In this document: piece after piece, positions 33,031-44,256 of the stretch
Position numbering within the stretch: position 1 is the stretch's first letter
How the letters are laid out: each line of letters begins with the position of its first letter
Source of the DNA: Bactrocera neohumeralis
Lineage: Eukaryota; Arthropoda; Insecta; Diptera; Tephritidae
Reading direction: 5' to 3'
Assembly (NCBI RefSeq): GCF_024586455.1
Contig: NC_065921.1
Location: forward strand, 7,781,401 to 7,845,400
DNA: 64,000 nucleotides
The notes under the pieces: generated by a model
Databases searched by the model: none
What the model was told of the DNA's origin: nothing
The model's input: the letters and a program-made list of their open reading frames with translations, nothing else
Program-made: the position numbers and the translations under genes

Positions 33031-35327
33031 AGTCGAAAAGTTACTCTTTTAGTGTGCGGCCGCTCCGTAAGTAAATCGTGAGACTACGCAGTTAAAACGC
33101 GTCTCAAGTGTAATATTGAACGGTACGGTTATTTTTCCTATAACTAATCTATCGCCAAATCGTTTAAGATGCTGTGATGAAAAGTGATTTTGTTTCAACC
33201 AACAACAGCTGATTTGTGTGGCAGCTAGATTTTGCAAAAGTGTTGCAGGAAAAAAATAAATTTCAACAAAAAATTTGCCAATAACAACAGCAACACGAAG
33301 CCCGAGTGCAAAGTAATGAAAAGTCGATGTCGTTTGATACGTGCCAAGTAGCAACAACAACAACAATGGCGCATATGTGAAGTGAGCGAATGCGTGTGTA
33401 CGCGAAGTGCTGTGGTGAAGAGCGCGAAGCACCAACGAAATACACTACTCTGGCATTGTTGCTGAGAGCGAGTGCTGCGCGCGATTACTTCAATTCGTTT
33501 AACTAGGCGATTGAATACGTTACGATACATTGTATGGTATATTGGCGAGTGTGTAGATTTCGCTTGTGCTTAAATTAAAAGCAACAAAATATATATTTGT
33601 TATTAAAAGTTATTCGCAAGGCAGTGTGAATTCCAAGTTGAAAATTGCTTTACAATAGAATATACATACACATATGTAAGCGTTTGTGTGAGTGTGTCAA
33701 TTCCGTGAGCAGTGAAAATGAAAATAATTGCAATGATGAAAGTAAATAAGCATTAACCACAATTTATTTGCGGTCAAACGCCCGACAGCGCCAACGAATA
33801 TTCGCAAAATTCGTTGACGAAACGTGTGCTTCTTCTTCTTTGCGGCAGCAGCAGCAGCAGCGACTGCGCTGGTGTGCGTGTGTGCGGCATACAGGTGCAA
33901 GTGTACGCGCGCAGTTATACATCACTACACACAAATATATCTATATAATAAACGTAGCTACAGTACGACGTCAGCCTGTGTTCGTGTTCGCATAGAAGTT
34001 GCCAGCGCAAAGTGGCAAATCGGGCAAATAACCAGCGAAACAAGCAACCAGTCAACCAACTCACGGCTGTAACCAACCAACCAACCAACCAGCCAACCCA
34101 TACTCGTATCAAAATCGCATTGCCCAATTTTTGTATTGCTTCATCGGCGCGGCGTATAGAAGCTGAAATCGAGTTGAAAACCTATTGCTTGACGTGTTCG
34201 CATTTTGAAAGTATCTCATAGATACCATTTGTTTGTTGCTCGTCCGTAGTATTTGTTTTTTTAGGCTTTTTGCGCAACCTCAAGTCAACAGTGTTTTGAA
34301 TTTGTTGTTGTCGGTTTTATCGACAAAACGGCCGACAACTGCAAGTGGTAATACAGCTCGAAAATATAAAAATTGAAAAAAAAAAAACGAAATAAATAAA
34401 ATATAGAAAGTGAGGTGAATGCGACGCGAAACAAGTCGGTACGAAAATAGTGCGTGTGTGTGTGCGAAGAAAGTGCCAAACAAAACAAAAGCATTAATAA
34501 AAGTCAGTTGAAAATCCAATAAAAAAAGTCGCGTGCTCAGCAAATGAGAGGTGAAAATCATTGCAAAGTGCAGAGAGAAAGCGTTTTTTGCAACACCCAA
34601 GAAGCGGCGATCAAAGCAGATAGCGTGAATAATAAAAAACAACAACAAACGTGCACTACAAAGCCAACGTTAGCAACAGTGGCAGTGGCAAACTGCAGTG
34701 GCAGATGTGTAATATACATACATACATACATATGCAGACATATATGTATGTATATGTGTAGCAACGCCAATTTGCAGCACAATAAAATATGCAATAAAAT
34801 TTGAAGGCCAATAAAAGCATCAAAAGCTGATTAAATATTCGAATAATCAAAACAAACAGCATAATTACATTGCAATATCAGCGAATATTTAATATTAAAC
34901 AGTGAAATTAATTATAACAGTTATATGAAAGTGAAAATTGTTGATAAAATTAAAAAAAAATATTAATAAATCTGAAAATTTAACAAAAATATTGATCAAA
35001 CCGAAAAGGCATATTAAAAAAATTAAAAAATTTTGAAAATATACAAATACACAGTGAATACAAAATATACAAATTCAAGTGTTTACTAATTATAAATAAA
35101 TTTCGAAAATTACTTCAAGCATGCAAGTGTGAAAAAAAGTTTTAGCAGTAAAGAAAACAGTGTAAATTTTAACAAAGTTATAATGTTTTAATATGAATCA
35201 ATAAAAATCAATTTGTTGTGAAATAGAAAATGTGCAAACCTATTTGAGTACAAAACGTTACAAACGTGTTATAAAAAGCAAATATACGAGAGCAAACAAC
35301 GTGGGATTAATATGTTTCATTTATAAG
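33031..35327 (+). promoter_or_regulatory. Candidate promoter and long 5' untranslated exon
   Basis: A perfect Inr match (TCAGTC) puts a possible start at 33031. The region then has many traits of fly 5' UTRs on the plus strand: repeated GTGAAAA and CAACAACAA motifs, (GCA)n at 33844-33859, (AACC)n at 34071-34098, and no long reading frame. Two possible splice donors are seen, GTAAGT at 33067 (strong) and GTAGGG at 35328 (weaker), so either a very short or a 2.3-kb first exon is possible. No DPE match was found. Coding exons would lie outside the window. The call rests on composition, not on a recognised gene. Confidence 0.35.
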
Positions 35328-35479
35328 GTAGGGTCCCATAAGTATTTAATAATAAATTCATAAGAAGATTAAATAAAAATACTAGCTGTTTTAGTTGCAA
35401 AAAAATTTGTGTAAACAAAAAAAAGGAAATTTCAGTTGTATCGAAAGAAAAAATTAAAAAGTTTCCATAAAAGAATTTG

Positions 35480-35820
35480 ATTTTAATCGGTCAGTTTGTA
35501 GTGCGGTTATATCCTATATCCGCTCATGCCCACAGATCGCTTCGCCCAAAGAATCATAATCGTGCCGTTGTCCGATCTGAATAATTTGTTCGGAGTTTGT
35601 GTCGTTGATTTAGATACTAATTCGTGCCAAATTTGGTGATTGGATCTAAACAATTTGTTCGGAGGTTGTGTCAATCAAAAAAAATTTCTATACAAGAACT
35701 TAATTTTGTTCGTTCAGTTTGTATATGCTATAGTGGTGCGATATCGGCGATTCCGAGATATGAACAGTGCAAAATTTCAGATCGAGATCTCAAAAACTGA
35801 GAGTTTTAGGCGCAGAATGT
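35480..35820 (-). repeat. Dispersed repeat R1, reversed copy
   Basis: Contains 'ctatacaagaactta', 'cagtttgtatatgctatag', 'cgatatcggcgattccgaga' and 'atctcaaaaactgag', the reverse of the R1 order. It lies about 600 bases from the forward copy at 36387. Confidence 0.6.
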
Positions 35821-36386
35821 TATTATCAGAACGAATTCAATAAATGTAAGAACAAAGAAAATAATAGAGGAATACAAATAAGTCTTAGCCGGGCAATTAT
35901 ACTTCAGAATTCATATGAATTTAACTACTTTCTGCTAACCAGGCATTGAGAAAACGGCCCTTAATGTATTTCTTAGAGTTTTTAAGTTACGAATTCCTCA
36001 CAGTTCTACTTTATTTAGCAACATTCTTAAATATTCGAGCGCAGTTATCATGAATTGTGCAAAACTGTGTGCTTATAGATTTCGTAAGCGATTTCAAAAA
36101 GATGGATATACATACATACATACTATATATACACGTACATATGTTACACTTGTTGCTCGCTCTCCTAATTTATTTGCTTCATTTTATTTCCAACTCCGCA
36201 CTTAGTAAACTGCTTGTTTGATTATTTCTATTTTTTTCATCATTCACATGTGCCCGCTTCTTAATCTTTTTATTATGACGTTACTAATTGGTTCTCTCTG
36301 CCAGCTGCTGCTGAAGTTTCTGTTAAGTTTTAGCAATTTTATTAAGTCTTCCGTTGCTTTTTACCTAATTCTTTTTTTGTTGTTTT

Positions 36387-36890
36387 TATACCCTGAACAG
36401 GGTATATTAAGTTTGTCACGAAGTTTGTAACACCCAGAAGGAATCGTCGGAGACCCTATAAAGTATATATAAATGATCAGTATGTCGAGCTGAGTCGATT
36501 TAGCCATGTCCGTCTGTCTGTCAGTCTGTCCGTCTGTCTGTCTGTATATATACGAAATAGTCCCTCAGTTTTTAAGACATCCTTTTGAAATTTTGCAAAT
36601 GTTATATTCTCTTCAAGAAGCTGCTCATTTGTCGGAACGGCCGATATCGCACCACTATAACATATACATAGCTGCCATATAAACTGAACGATCGGAATCA
36701 AGTTCTTGTATGGAAAACTTTCACATTTGACAAGATATATTCACGAAATTTGGTATATATTATTTTCTAAAGCAACAATGTAATCTAGCATATAACTTCC
36801 ATACAAACTGAACACATAGTTGCTAGCAGAAATGCACCTGTGAAGGGTATTTAGCATCGGTGCAACCGAAGTTAACGTTTTTTCTTGTTT
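36387..36890 (+). repeat. Dispersed repeat R1, near-complete copy
   Basis: It begins with a perfect hairpin, TATACCCTG-aa-CAGGGTATA (36387-36406). It continues 'agaccctataaagtatat', 'gagtcgatttagcc' and a (GTCT)n tract at 36511-36544. Next come 'gctcatttgtcggaac' and 'catacaaactgaacac'. It ends 'tcggtgcaaccgaagttaac' (a second short stem, TCGG/CCGA) before a T-rich tail. It has no ORF. Terminal stem-loops are reminiscent of non-autonomous Helitron-like elements, but I cannot classify it. Confidence 0.65.
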
Positions 36891-37855
36891 TTTTTAAATT
36901 ATGTCTCGCTCGCAATATGTTTTTTGCTTACGAATATGCGCGAAAAAGCAAAAGTAAAACCGTTTTCGGAGCGCAGTACATTTCCAATTTCGACTACATA
37001 TATAACGTGCCTCCACACCTCACCTAAGGACGGATTTTGTGCCAAACATAGTACGTTTTTCATTTTAAACTCATATATACTAAGTAAGTATGTATCTTTG
37101 CCACCTTTGGCAGCTTTGTCTGAAATCTTTGTAGACGCCCCGCCAATTTGTGTTAATTTAAAAACGGCTGAGTAACGTACTGCCGCTCGATATTTGATGA
37201 TGATGTGTATTTCGCCAAAACTGGTTGTTGATTATTTTTCGAATTTTTTCTAGTAAATTTGTTCGTTTGATGGTGAATTCGGTGGCTAGTTCGCGTTCAT
37301 TCTTTTATTTTTTTGTTTAGTTTATATCTCGTTTCGAATTATGTATGTAGATTTATCGCGGTTTTAACATTAGTTTCTGGAAATTTCAAGTAAATTACGA
37401 TGACTAAGTAAATTTATAAGTACTGCTGTAAATAAATCTAGAAATTTCTGTGAATTGGTAAAGTTCCAGTTTGGCTTTGACTTTAGTCTAAACGCACGTG
37501 AAACAATTAGTAAATCTATTAAACTGTCGTCAGTGGATAAGATCATATCTGGTAAATTTCTAAGTGAGTCATTTAATTATCTACACTTTGCCATGTTTTT
37601 CTACTTAGAAGTTAAGTCTAAATTAACGAGGCAAATGTACCGTTTTATGATTGAACACTGTTCTTATCGTTTTTACTTGAGGTCAATTATAGGCTTAGTG
37701 CGCTCCACGTGCCTTGCTGTTTTGTTTCCATTATAATGAGATATTTGTTAGATGGAGAGTTCATTGATCGATAAAATATTATCTAAAATGGAACTTTTTC
37801 CAAGTAGACTTTAAAAAATATATACCTTTTTTCTGAATTTTATGAGTTTAACTAT
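36891..37855. other. Non-coding DNA
   Basis: Two open frames of 93-96 residues (36885-37175 and 37455-37736, plus) show no motif or splice context. Confidence 0.35.
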
Positions 37856-37856
37856 A

Positions 37857-38775
37857 TAGTGATTCATTTCGAGGTTCCCTCCTTTTTTATAGAAAAATCA
37901 TATAAACTTCAAACTGAATGGGAAATTTTTATTATTATTCTAAAGAACAGTCTTTGGCATTTATTTTTTGAAAATTATCTCTTTCATATGTTGGCCGCGA
38001 CTAAGATCAGATGGTCCATCCGTTGAGCCCAATTTTCGATGACTCGTTCGAGCATTTCGACTTTTAACTGGCGAATGAAAGAAGTGGTGTTTTGCTCCAA
38101 TGTCTGAATCGAAGAGGGATTGTCCGCATAGACTTTAGATCTGACATATCCCCGCAGGAAAAAGTTTAATGGTGCGATGTAACATGATCTTGGTGACCAA
38201 TCGACCGGCCCAAAACGGGAAATTATCTACTCACCGGATTGTTCTCTCAATAAATCCATAGATTGAAGCGATGTGTGAGAAGTGGCGCAGCCTTGTTGTA
38301 ACCAAATGCTGCCGAGATCACGAGCTTCAATTTCAGGCATCAAATAGTCGGTTATCATGGCGCGATAACGATCGCCATTGAACAGTTACGTTCTCATCGG
38401 CATCATTTTTGAAGAAATATGGAGCGATGATCCCACCGGCCCACGAACCGTACCAAACTTGTGTTTTTCTGAATGGAATGCAGCCATTGAGACAGAAATG
38501 AACTTCATTGCTGAACAAAATTGGGCTCGAAAACGTCGGATCTTCTTGGAACTTTTCAAGAGCCCATAGAACGAAGTGATGTCGCTTGGGAAGGTCGAGC
38601 GGTTTCAGCTCTTGCGCAAGCTGTATTTTGTACGCTTTTAATTTAAGATCCCGACGTAAGAGCATTCTTTACAGAACGTGAATTTTCGTAATAAAGTGGA
38701 ACGACTTGTAAACGTTGTTCAGGCGTAAGTTTCCCCTTGATGAAATGTCAAACAATACTGAACAAAAATAACATG
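37857..38775 (-). mobile_element. MarA copy 4, longest catalytic N-half, right TIR missing
   Basis: Left end 'agtgattcatttcgaggttc' matches the MarA terminus. A minus-strand frame of 110 residues (38665-38333) reads LKAYKIQLAQELKPLDLPKRHHF, ILFSNEVHFCLNGC, WAGGIIAPYFFKNDADENVTV. The first catalytic Asp (normally SDEAHF) is Asn. Sequence past 'aacatgacat' near 38775 no longer matches copy 1, so the right TIR is lost. Confidence 0.75.
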
Positions 38776-38779
38776 ACAT

Positions 38780-40145
38780 GTTTTTTAAAATCGGTTATCT
38801 TTCGATAAACCTGCCGTTGTAGCATATTTTTAATATGACAAGCTTCTCAAATGTTCCGCATGTTATTTGAAGGTGGCTTTAGAATTGCAATATTATCTAT
38901 TGGTTAAATAACAATACATCTAGATGACAGAAGATCAACCAAGAAACGAATAATGTAACTGAAACTTAAAGAGATATACTTGTATGACATCCAATGAATA
39001 TGCGACAGCGACGAAATTAAAGTGATGATCTTCTTGGGAACTCAATGGGAATATAATATCTTCAATATCAAATATAATTTATAAAACAAGTAAAGATATA
39101 CCATAATCATATCACATATTATAACCAAAAAAATGTATTAACTAATTTGGTTTTTGTGATGAGATGCTTGGTTCAATTGTAAAAAGCACTTTCTCTCTCT
39201 CGCACCTTTTTCACATTAAAGCTAAATATTCATTTGAAAGTGATTCAGAGTGAGCTTAGTAATTAACGCCTCTTCTTGATCTGTATTAAATTAACACAAA
39301 ATAAAATTGTGAGAACAGAAGCTTTTTGAAGTCATCATTAGTAAACACCCCTCTTCCAAACTTTAGAAAAAGAAAAACTGCTGAAGTGTAAACAAATAAA
39401 TTCTACTAAATATTTCCACAAAATGTTAACAATTCCACGCAAATCACATTAGTCAGACAGTCAATTCACACAACAAGGCTATTGCGAGCGTCATACGCAG
39501 ACAAGTGTTTTGCGTGTGTTCCATTTCCGATTATTTCCTCGTAAATTGAAATAATAAATAAGCATTCGTTAAAATCCAAATTTAAACACTTAAGCTTGCT
39601 TATTTATTAAGTGTAAATACCTGAACACTTTAACGGCAATGCAAACGTTAACGGAACTGGTTATATACATACATACATTTACTTAAGTATGTATTATAAA
39701 TCGCCATAAATATGTAAGAATTTGCCTCGCAAATATGGAAATCTGTAGAGGGTATGTAGTGTGAATAAATCTTACTAAGGATGAGAAGTTGTTTTACTGT
39801 CAGCGATCAGTCAACCTAAACGTTCGTTTCACGCAAAAAGTATTCAATTGCATGTGATCACTTTGTGTGCTTAAAACACAAACATACATATATATGTATG
39901 TATGTATATGACTCTCCCTTTTGGCTAAGCTATAAAGATAACTGGCCATATACATATGTACATTTGTGTTAATTTGTTTTTATCAGAAACTCTGTTGAAC
40001 AGGTACATTTCACGCAGGTTTCATAAAACAATTCTATATTTTCTGACGCCAAAATATTAACACGTGATCATACGGCTAAAATTAACTCAGATTAACTCAC
40101 TTAACTACTCAATTTTGTAAGATTTTGCTTCAAATAAATGTCACT
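38780..40145. other. Non-coding AT-rich DNA
   Basis: CATACATACAT tracts at 39665 and 39885-39905. Nothing coding. Confidence 0.4.
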
Positions 40146-40149
40146 TTAT

Positions 40150-40540
40150 AAGCCCCTAAATTTATGTAAGGTTAAACTACAATGGCTGGCTGCCACGCCA
40201 TACATAGACCTACAGGTCCTTTGTTATGTCAGATGCAGAAGTTTGGGGAAGTTTAGCAGATACTTGATATCTAATTATGTTACTTCACCCTATTCCTTGA
40301 ACTAGGAAGCTCCTAGATATCTAAGACGAGCTCAAGGTAAGACCAGGCATTGCAGAGGAGGTATTCCAGCGTCTCTATCGTGGCTACTTTTTACATGTGT
40401 CGTCGTTAAAAATACTCATATGTCTCGCATGTAATGCCAATAAGTCGTGACCTGTGACTAGGCTAATAATCGTTCTACAGTCTTTTCGAGACCGTGTGTC
40501 TTCCTTATGATCCCTTGTGCATAATCATATCGATCCTGCA
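40150..40540 (-). mobile_element. LINE 3' fragment
   Basis: Minus-strand frames: SLVTGHDLLALHARHMSIFNDDTC (C-terminal tail block GHCLL-AHARRMG---D-C), a frameshifted AGIPPL or ETLEYLLCN block, then ARLRYLGASQFKE and LDIKYLLNF. The order fits the end of a Jockey/CR1-like ORF2. It ends near 40150. Confidence 0.5.
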
Positions 40541-40559
40541 TGCACGAAAAATCTCTGTG

Positions 40560-42360
40560 CAACCCTAATTAAGGGAAAACAGAACATTTTTGCGGCTTCT
40601 GAAACTAATTTATAACAGCATTGGCTTTCTGGATTAAAGCTTATCATACATATGATCTGTTTTGGATTACTCCCTGTATCATAATATTCTCAATTACACT
40701 TTATTATACCAGATATCTAATACCCAATTCTCAGTGGAAGGTTCGGGAATAAGTACTAGTTTCACTATTCAAAGAGCAAGCAAATAGAATGAGCTTTCGA
40801 AACCATAGGTTACAGAAAGATCTCAAGATAATTCGGAAGTAACGAGTAATAAAAAAAATGTATTTGTTCCAAATATTATGTGGTATCAAGCACGTTGGTA
40901 GAGAGATTATGGCTTGAGATTTGTTACTTCAGAGATTTTATATAGAATATCTTATGTAATTTTAATAAGCAGCTGATAGAAATGTAGATAACAGTTTCTC
41001 AATCAAATATTATAAGCCTTCAGAGAGAGGAAGTAACCTACAAAGTAAGAAAATTTTAACATTTATTTGTTGCCTCCAGCTTAGGCATTATTAACCTCCA
41101 GCAGTTACATGAACAGAAAATGCAAATATCATACTTTGTAATTAATGCTGACTAAATATCAAAGCACCACAATTGCAGTGTCATGGTAGACTTCTTCGTT
41201 TCCAACCTCCGCCTCCACACATCAATGTCATTATAATATACATATGTATATATGTATGTATGTATTTGTATGTTTATGGCTGTGCCTCAATGGGAAGTGA
41301 AATTCGTAACATTCGCGATATTTATCTGCGGTTTCATGGACGTCGATTTCACCCACAACAGTCGTTTTTATTATAAGTTCATGTTTGTAAATCTGTAGCT
41401 GAGCGCACTGTCTGGCTGTCGTTAGTGTCACTTAAATTTACTTTGTTTATTTTCTCTTGCTGGCGCCTGCGCTTAATCGCCTACCCACCAGTTATACGCG
41501 TGCTCTGCCATACATGCTCTTCCTCTCTCACTCTCACTCTCTGTCTCTGCCGCTCGTGCTCATTTGCAACTGTCAATAAACAGCTGTCAGTGTCAGTGCA
41601 ATGACAGCTTTGAGTGCTTGCACGCAGTGTATGTTTTTCAGCACTAAACTGCAATACAAACAACCCTCCCATCATCAGCTGGTTACCTTTGCCTTTTGCT
41701 CTCGCTGGTAGCGAGTTACAAATGTTGTATGGTATGTATGCCGCCTTCGATCTTCTTCCCTCGTATATATGTACATACATATACTGGAGGTGTGTAGCGC
41801 ATTCCTGTCTGCTGTGTGACCACAGTCTTATGTTTACCCCTTTTGATAGACTTTCTTTCTCTGCCCTTTTCAAGCATTCATTGCTCGATTGTTTTACATA
41901 CATATCTATTTGCCATTTTCGTTGAACTCGCTTGGTAACGCGGTGATTTTTACATATGTTTGTGTGTATGTGGCATGTGCGGCAATGTTGCAGCTCAGAA
42001 CAGCTGGCTTCGCTCGCAGCTTGTTTCAAAGTAATTGATTTCTGTGGCGCATGCCGCTTTTCGTGTTTATTTTTGTTTTAGTGCAAATTTTTGGTACCGA
42101 ATGCAGTATTGCTCGTGTGTGTGTGTGCGTCTTTGTTATTCTTTTCTTAAAAATCAATAACTTGCTTACATATTAATGAGTGTTTTTATTTCAGAATTGC
42201 CTTTTATCGCATTAAAATATGCATTTCAGATTGTGGAATTTTTTTGTTTTGATTACCACAATTTGCATGGCTTTGCCATAAAATTTAAAATTTTTCAATT
42301 TTGCTTTGTCATCGTCGCATTTGCATCTTTTTTTTAACAAATATATGTATGTAGATATGT
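40560..42360. other. Unique non-coding DNA with a CT/GAGA tract
   Basis: 41519-41552 is a CTCTCACTCTCACTCTCTGT tract (GAGA sites on the minus strand). It is followed at 41578-41610 by clustered TGTCA/TGACA sites ('cagctgtcagtgtcagtg', 'aatgacagc'). Composition is balanced at 41400-42060, as in fly regulatory DNA. The long minus-strand open frame here has no ATG and no motif. Confidence 0.4.
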
Positions 42361-42367
42361 ATAAGTA

Positions 42368-43217
42368 TCGGGTGATTTTTTAAGAGCTTGATAACTTTTT
42401 TTCAAAAAAAAACGCATAAAATTTGCAAATCTCATCAAAAACGTTAACGCATCATAAAATAATTTCATTTAAATGTTGACCGCGGCGCGTTGTCCATTCG
42501 GATAGTAATTTTGCCCAATATATAGCCCGAATTTCTTCGGAAATGTTGTCTTCCAAAGCTGGAAGTCTAAAGGCGTTAAATCGCATGATCTTGGTGGCCA
42601 ACTTACGGGTCCATTTCTTGAGATGAATTGTTCTCCGAAGTTTTCCCTCAAAATGGCCATAGAATCGCGAGCTGTGTGGCATGTAGCGCCATCTTGTTGA
42701 AACCACATGTCAACCAAGTTCAGTTCTTCCATTTTTGGCAACAAAAAGTTTGTTAGCATCGAACGATAGCGATCGCCATTCACCGTAACGTTGCGTCCAA
42801 CAGCATCTTTGAAAAAATACGGTCCAATGATACAAACCACACCAAACAGTGCATTTTTCGGGATGCAACAGTTGGCCACCAAATCATGCGATTTAACGCC
42901 TTTAGACTATTTTTTGTGGGGCTACGTCAAGTCTAAAGTCTACAGAAATAAGCCAGCAACTATTCCAGCTTTGGAAGACAACATTTCCGAAGAAATTCGG
43001 GCTATTCCGGCCGAAATGCTCGAAAAAGTTGCCCAAAATTGGACTTTCCGAATGGACCATCTAAGACGCAGCCGCGGTCAACATTTAAACGAAATTATCA
43101 TCAAAAAGTAAATGTCGTGAACCAATCTAACGTTTCAAATAAAGAACCGATGAGATTTTGCAAATTTTATGCGTTTTTTTTTTAAAAAAGTTATCAAGCT
43201 CTTAAAAAATCACCCGA
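42368..43217. mobile_element. Palindromic mariner MarB, two 3' ends fused
   Basis: Flanked by TA (42366-42367 and 43218-43219). Both TIRs read TCGGGTGATTTTTTAAGAGC. From 42368 to about 42868 the sequence is the 3' part of a transposase on the minus strand (IIGPYFFKDAVGRNVTVNGDRY, MWFQQDGATCHTA, SWPPRSCDLTPLD, with two small deletions before QRAAVNI). From about 42868 to 43217 the same 3' end is on the plus strand (SCDLTPLDYFLWGYVKSKVY, then RMDHLRRSRGQHLNEIIIKK and a stop at 43109). The 5' end and N-terminal DNA-binding domain are absent. QQD and CDLTPLD are separated by 36 residues by my count. Confidence 0.85.
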
Positions 43218-43420
43218 TATATCGTCACCTTAAATGCAAAACAACGCATCATAAAAAACTCGAAAATCGTTGTCAGCTATAATGACCAATATATAAACAT
43301 TTTATAACCGAAACTCAAATTTTGTTTTAATACGAGTGCTTTCAATTATAACGTTTCTCCTTCGCCTGTAAACTTGTGAAAAGTGATGTTACGGTATTTT
43401 ACATTTTAGGTGAAGATATA
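43218..43420 (-). mobile_element. MITE-X copy 1 (unexpanded)
   Basis: Ends 'tatatcgtcaccttaaatgc' and 'tacattttaggtgaagatat' are inverted repeats. The interior, read on the minus strand, has 'tttacaggcgaagga' and 'aaaatttgagtttcggttat', shared with the copy at 52056-52754. It is only about 200 bp and has no tandem expansion. It directly abuts the TA of the palindromic mariner. Confidence 0.75.
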
Positions 43421-44256
43421 TGTATGTATATTTGTATATAATATATGTATCTGTATCTACAATTGTTGTTGCCTATCTGTGTCTGATTTCTGTTTTATTC
43501 ACCCGTTGACATTGAAATCATTGTCGATATCAGTGAGCACTTTGTTGCTCTCGCTGTAGTTGGTATTGTTGTGTTTGTTTTGGTTGTCATTACCGCCGTC
43601 ATATGGCTCGGTTGTTACTACTGGCTTTATTTTATTATATTTTTATTGTTGTTGTACACGAATTCATACTGCATATCATATGATTCGGCGAAGCTGATTC
43701 TTCTTTTATCAAGCCCGTAAATTGCGCTCACAAAAAGTGTGTGTGCACGTGTATGTATGTATGGTATTTGTTGTAATGACAAAGAAATTAAAAATTAAGC
43801 TTTTTTGTTTATGCATTTGAATGTTCCGTTAATTTTATAAACGAAAATGTATAACCAAATGGATGCAGTATTTTTTCTGCCTCCAGTCTTAATGAGTTTT
43901 ATTGCCTGGCTTGAGCAATCCAAATTTTTAATTACAACGCAAATAAAAAATTAATGCAATGGTGCTTCAGAAAACTGGAAATAAGTTAATTTGTGGTATC
44001 CTAAAATTTTAGTAAAAATATTAGAGACAGAGATCATAACATAAGAAATAAAAACAATATTTTCGGCGCAATGGTTGGTCGAAAAGGGGAGGTCAAAGGC
44101 AAGGCGATCAAACCGGAACCAACCGGAGCTCGTTAAAGTTAAGTGGACTTAAACGCAAACAATTCTTTTTAATTTAAGCCTTGGACAGCACTGAAGAAGT
44201 TTCGAGCAAATTCACTGAAATTGTTGTAATCAATCGTTTATCGTTTAGTCATTCTA
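43421..44256. other. Non-coding DNA
   Basis: T-rich with TGTTGT runs. No features supported. Confidence 0.4.

Noticed and set aside
36511..36544. (GTCT)n tract as an independent microsatellite
   Set aside because: It is an integral part of the R1 repeat.
36885..37736. Two frames of 93-96 residues
   Set aside because: AT-rich composition and no family motif. The first overlaps the T-rich tail of repeat R1.
41481..42029. 182-residue open frame on the minus strand
   Set aside because: It does not begin with ATG, runs through CT and CATA tracts, and shows no domain or codon pattern of a gene.
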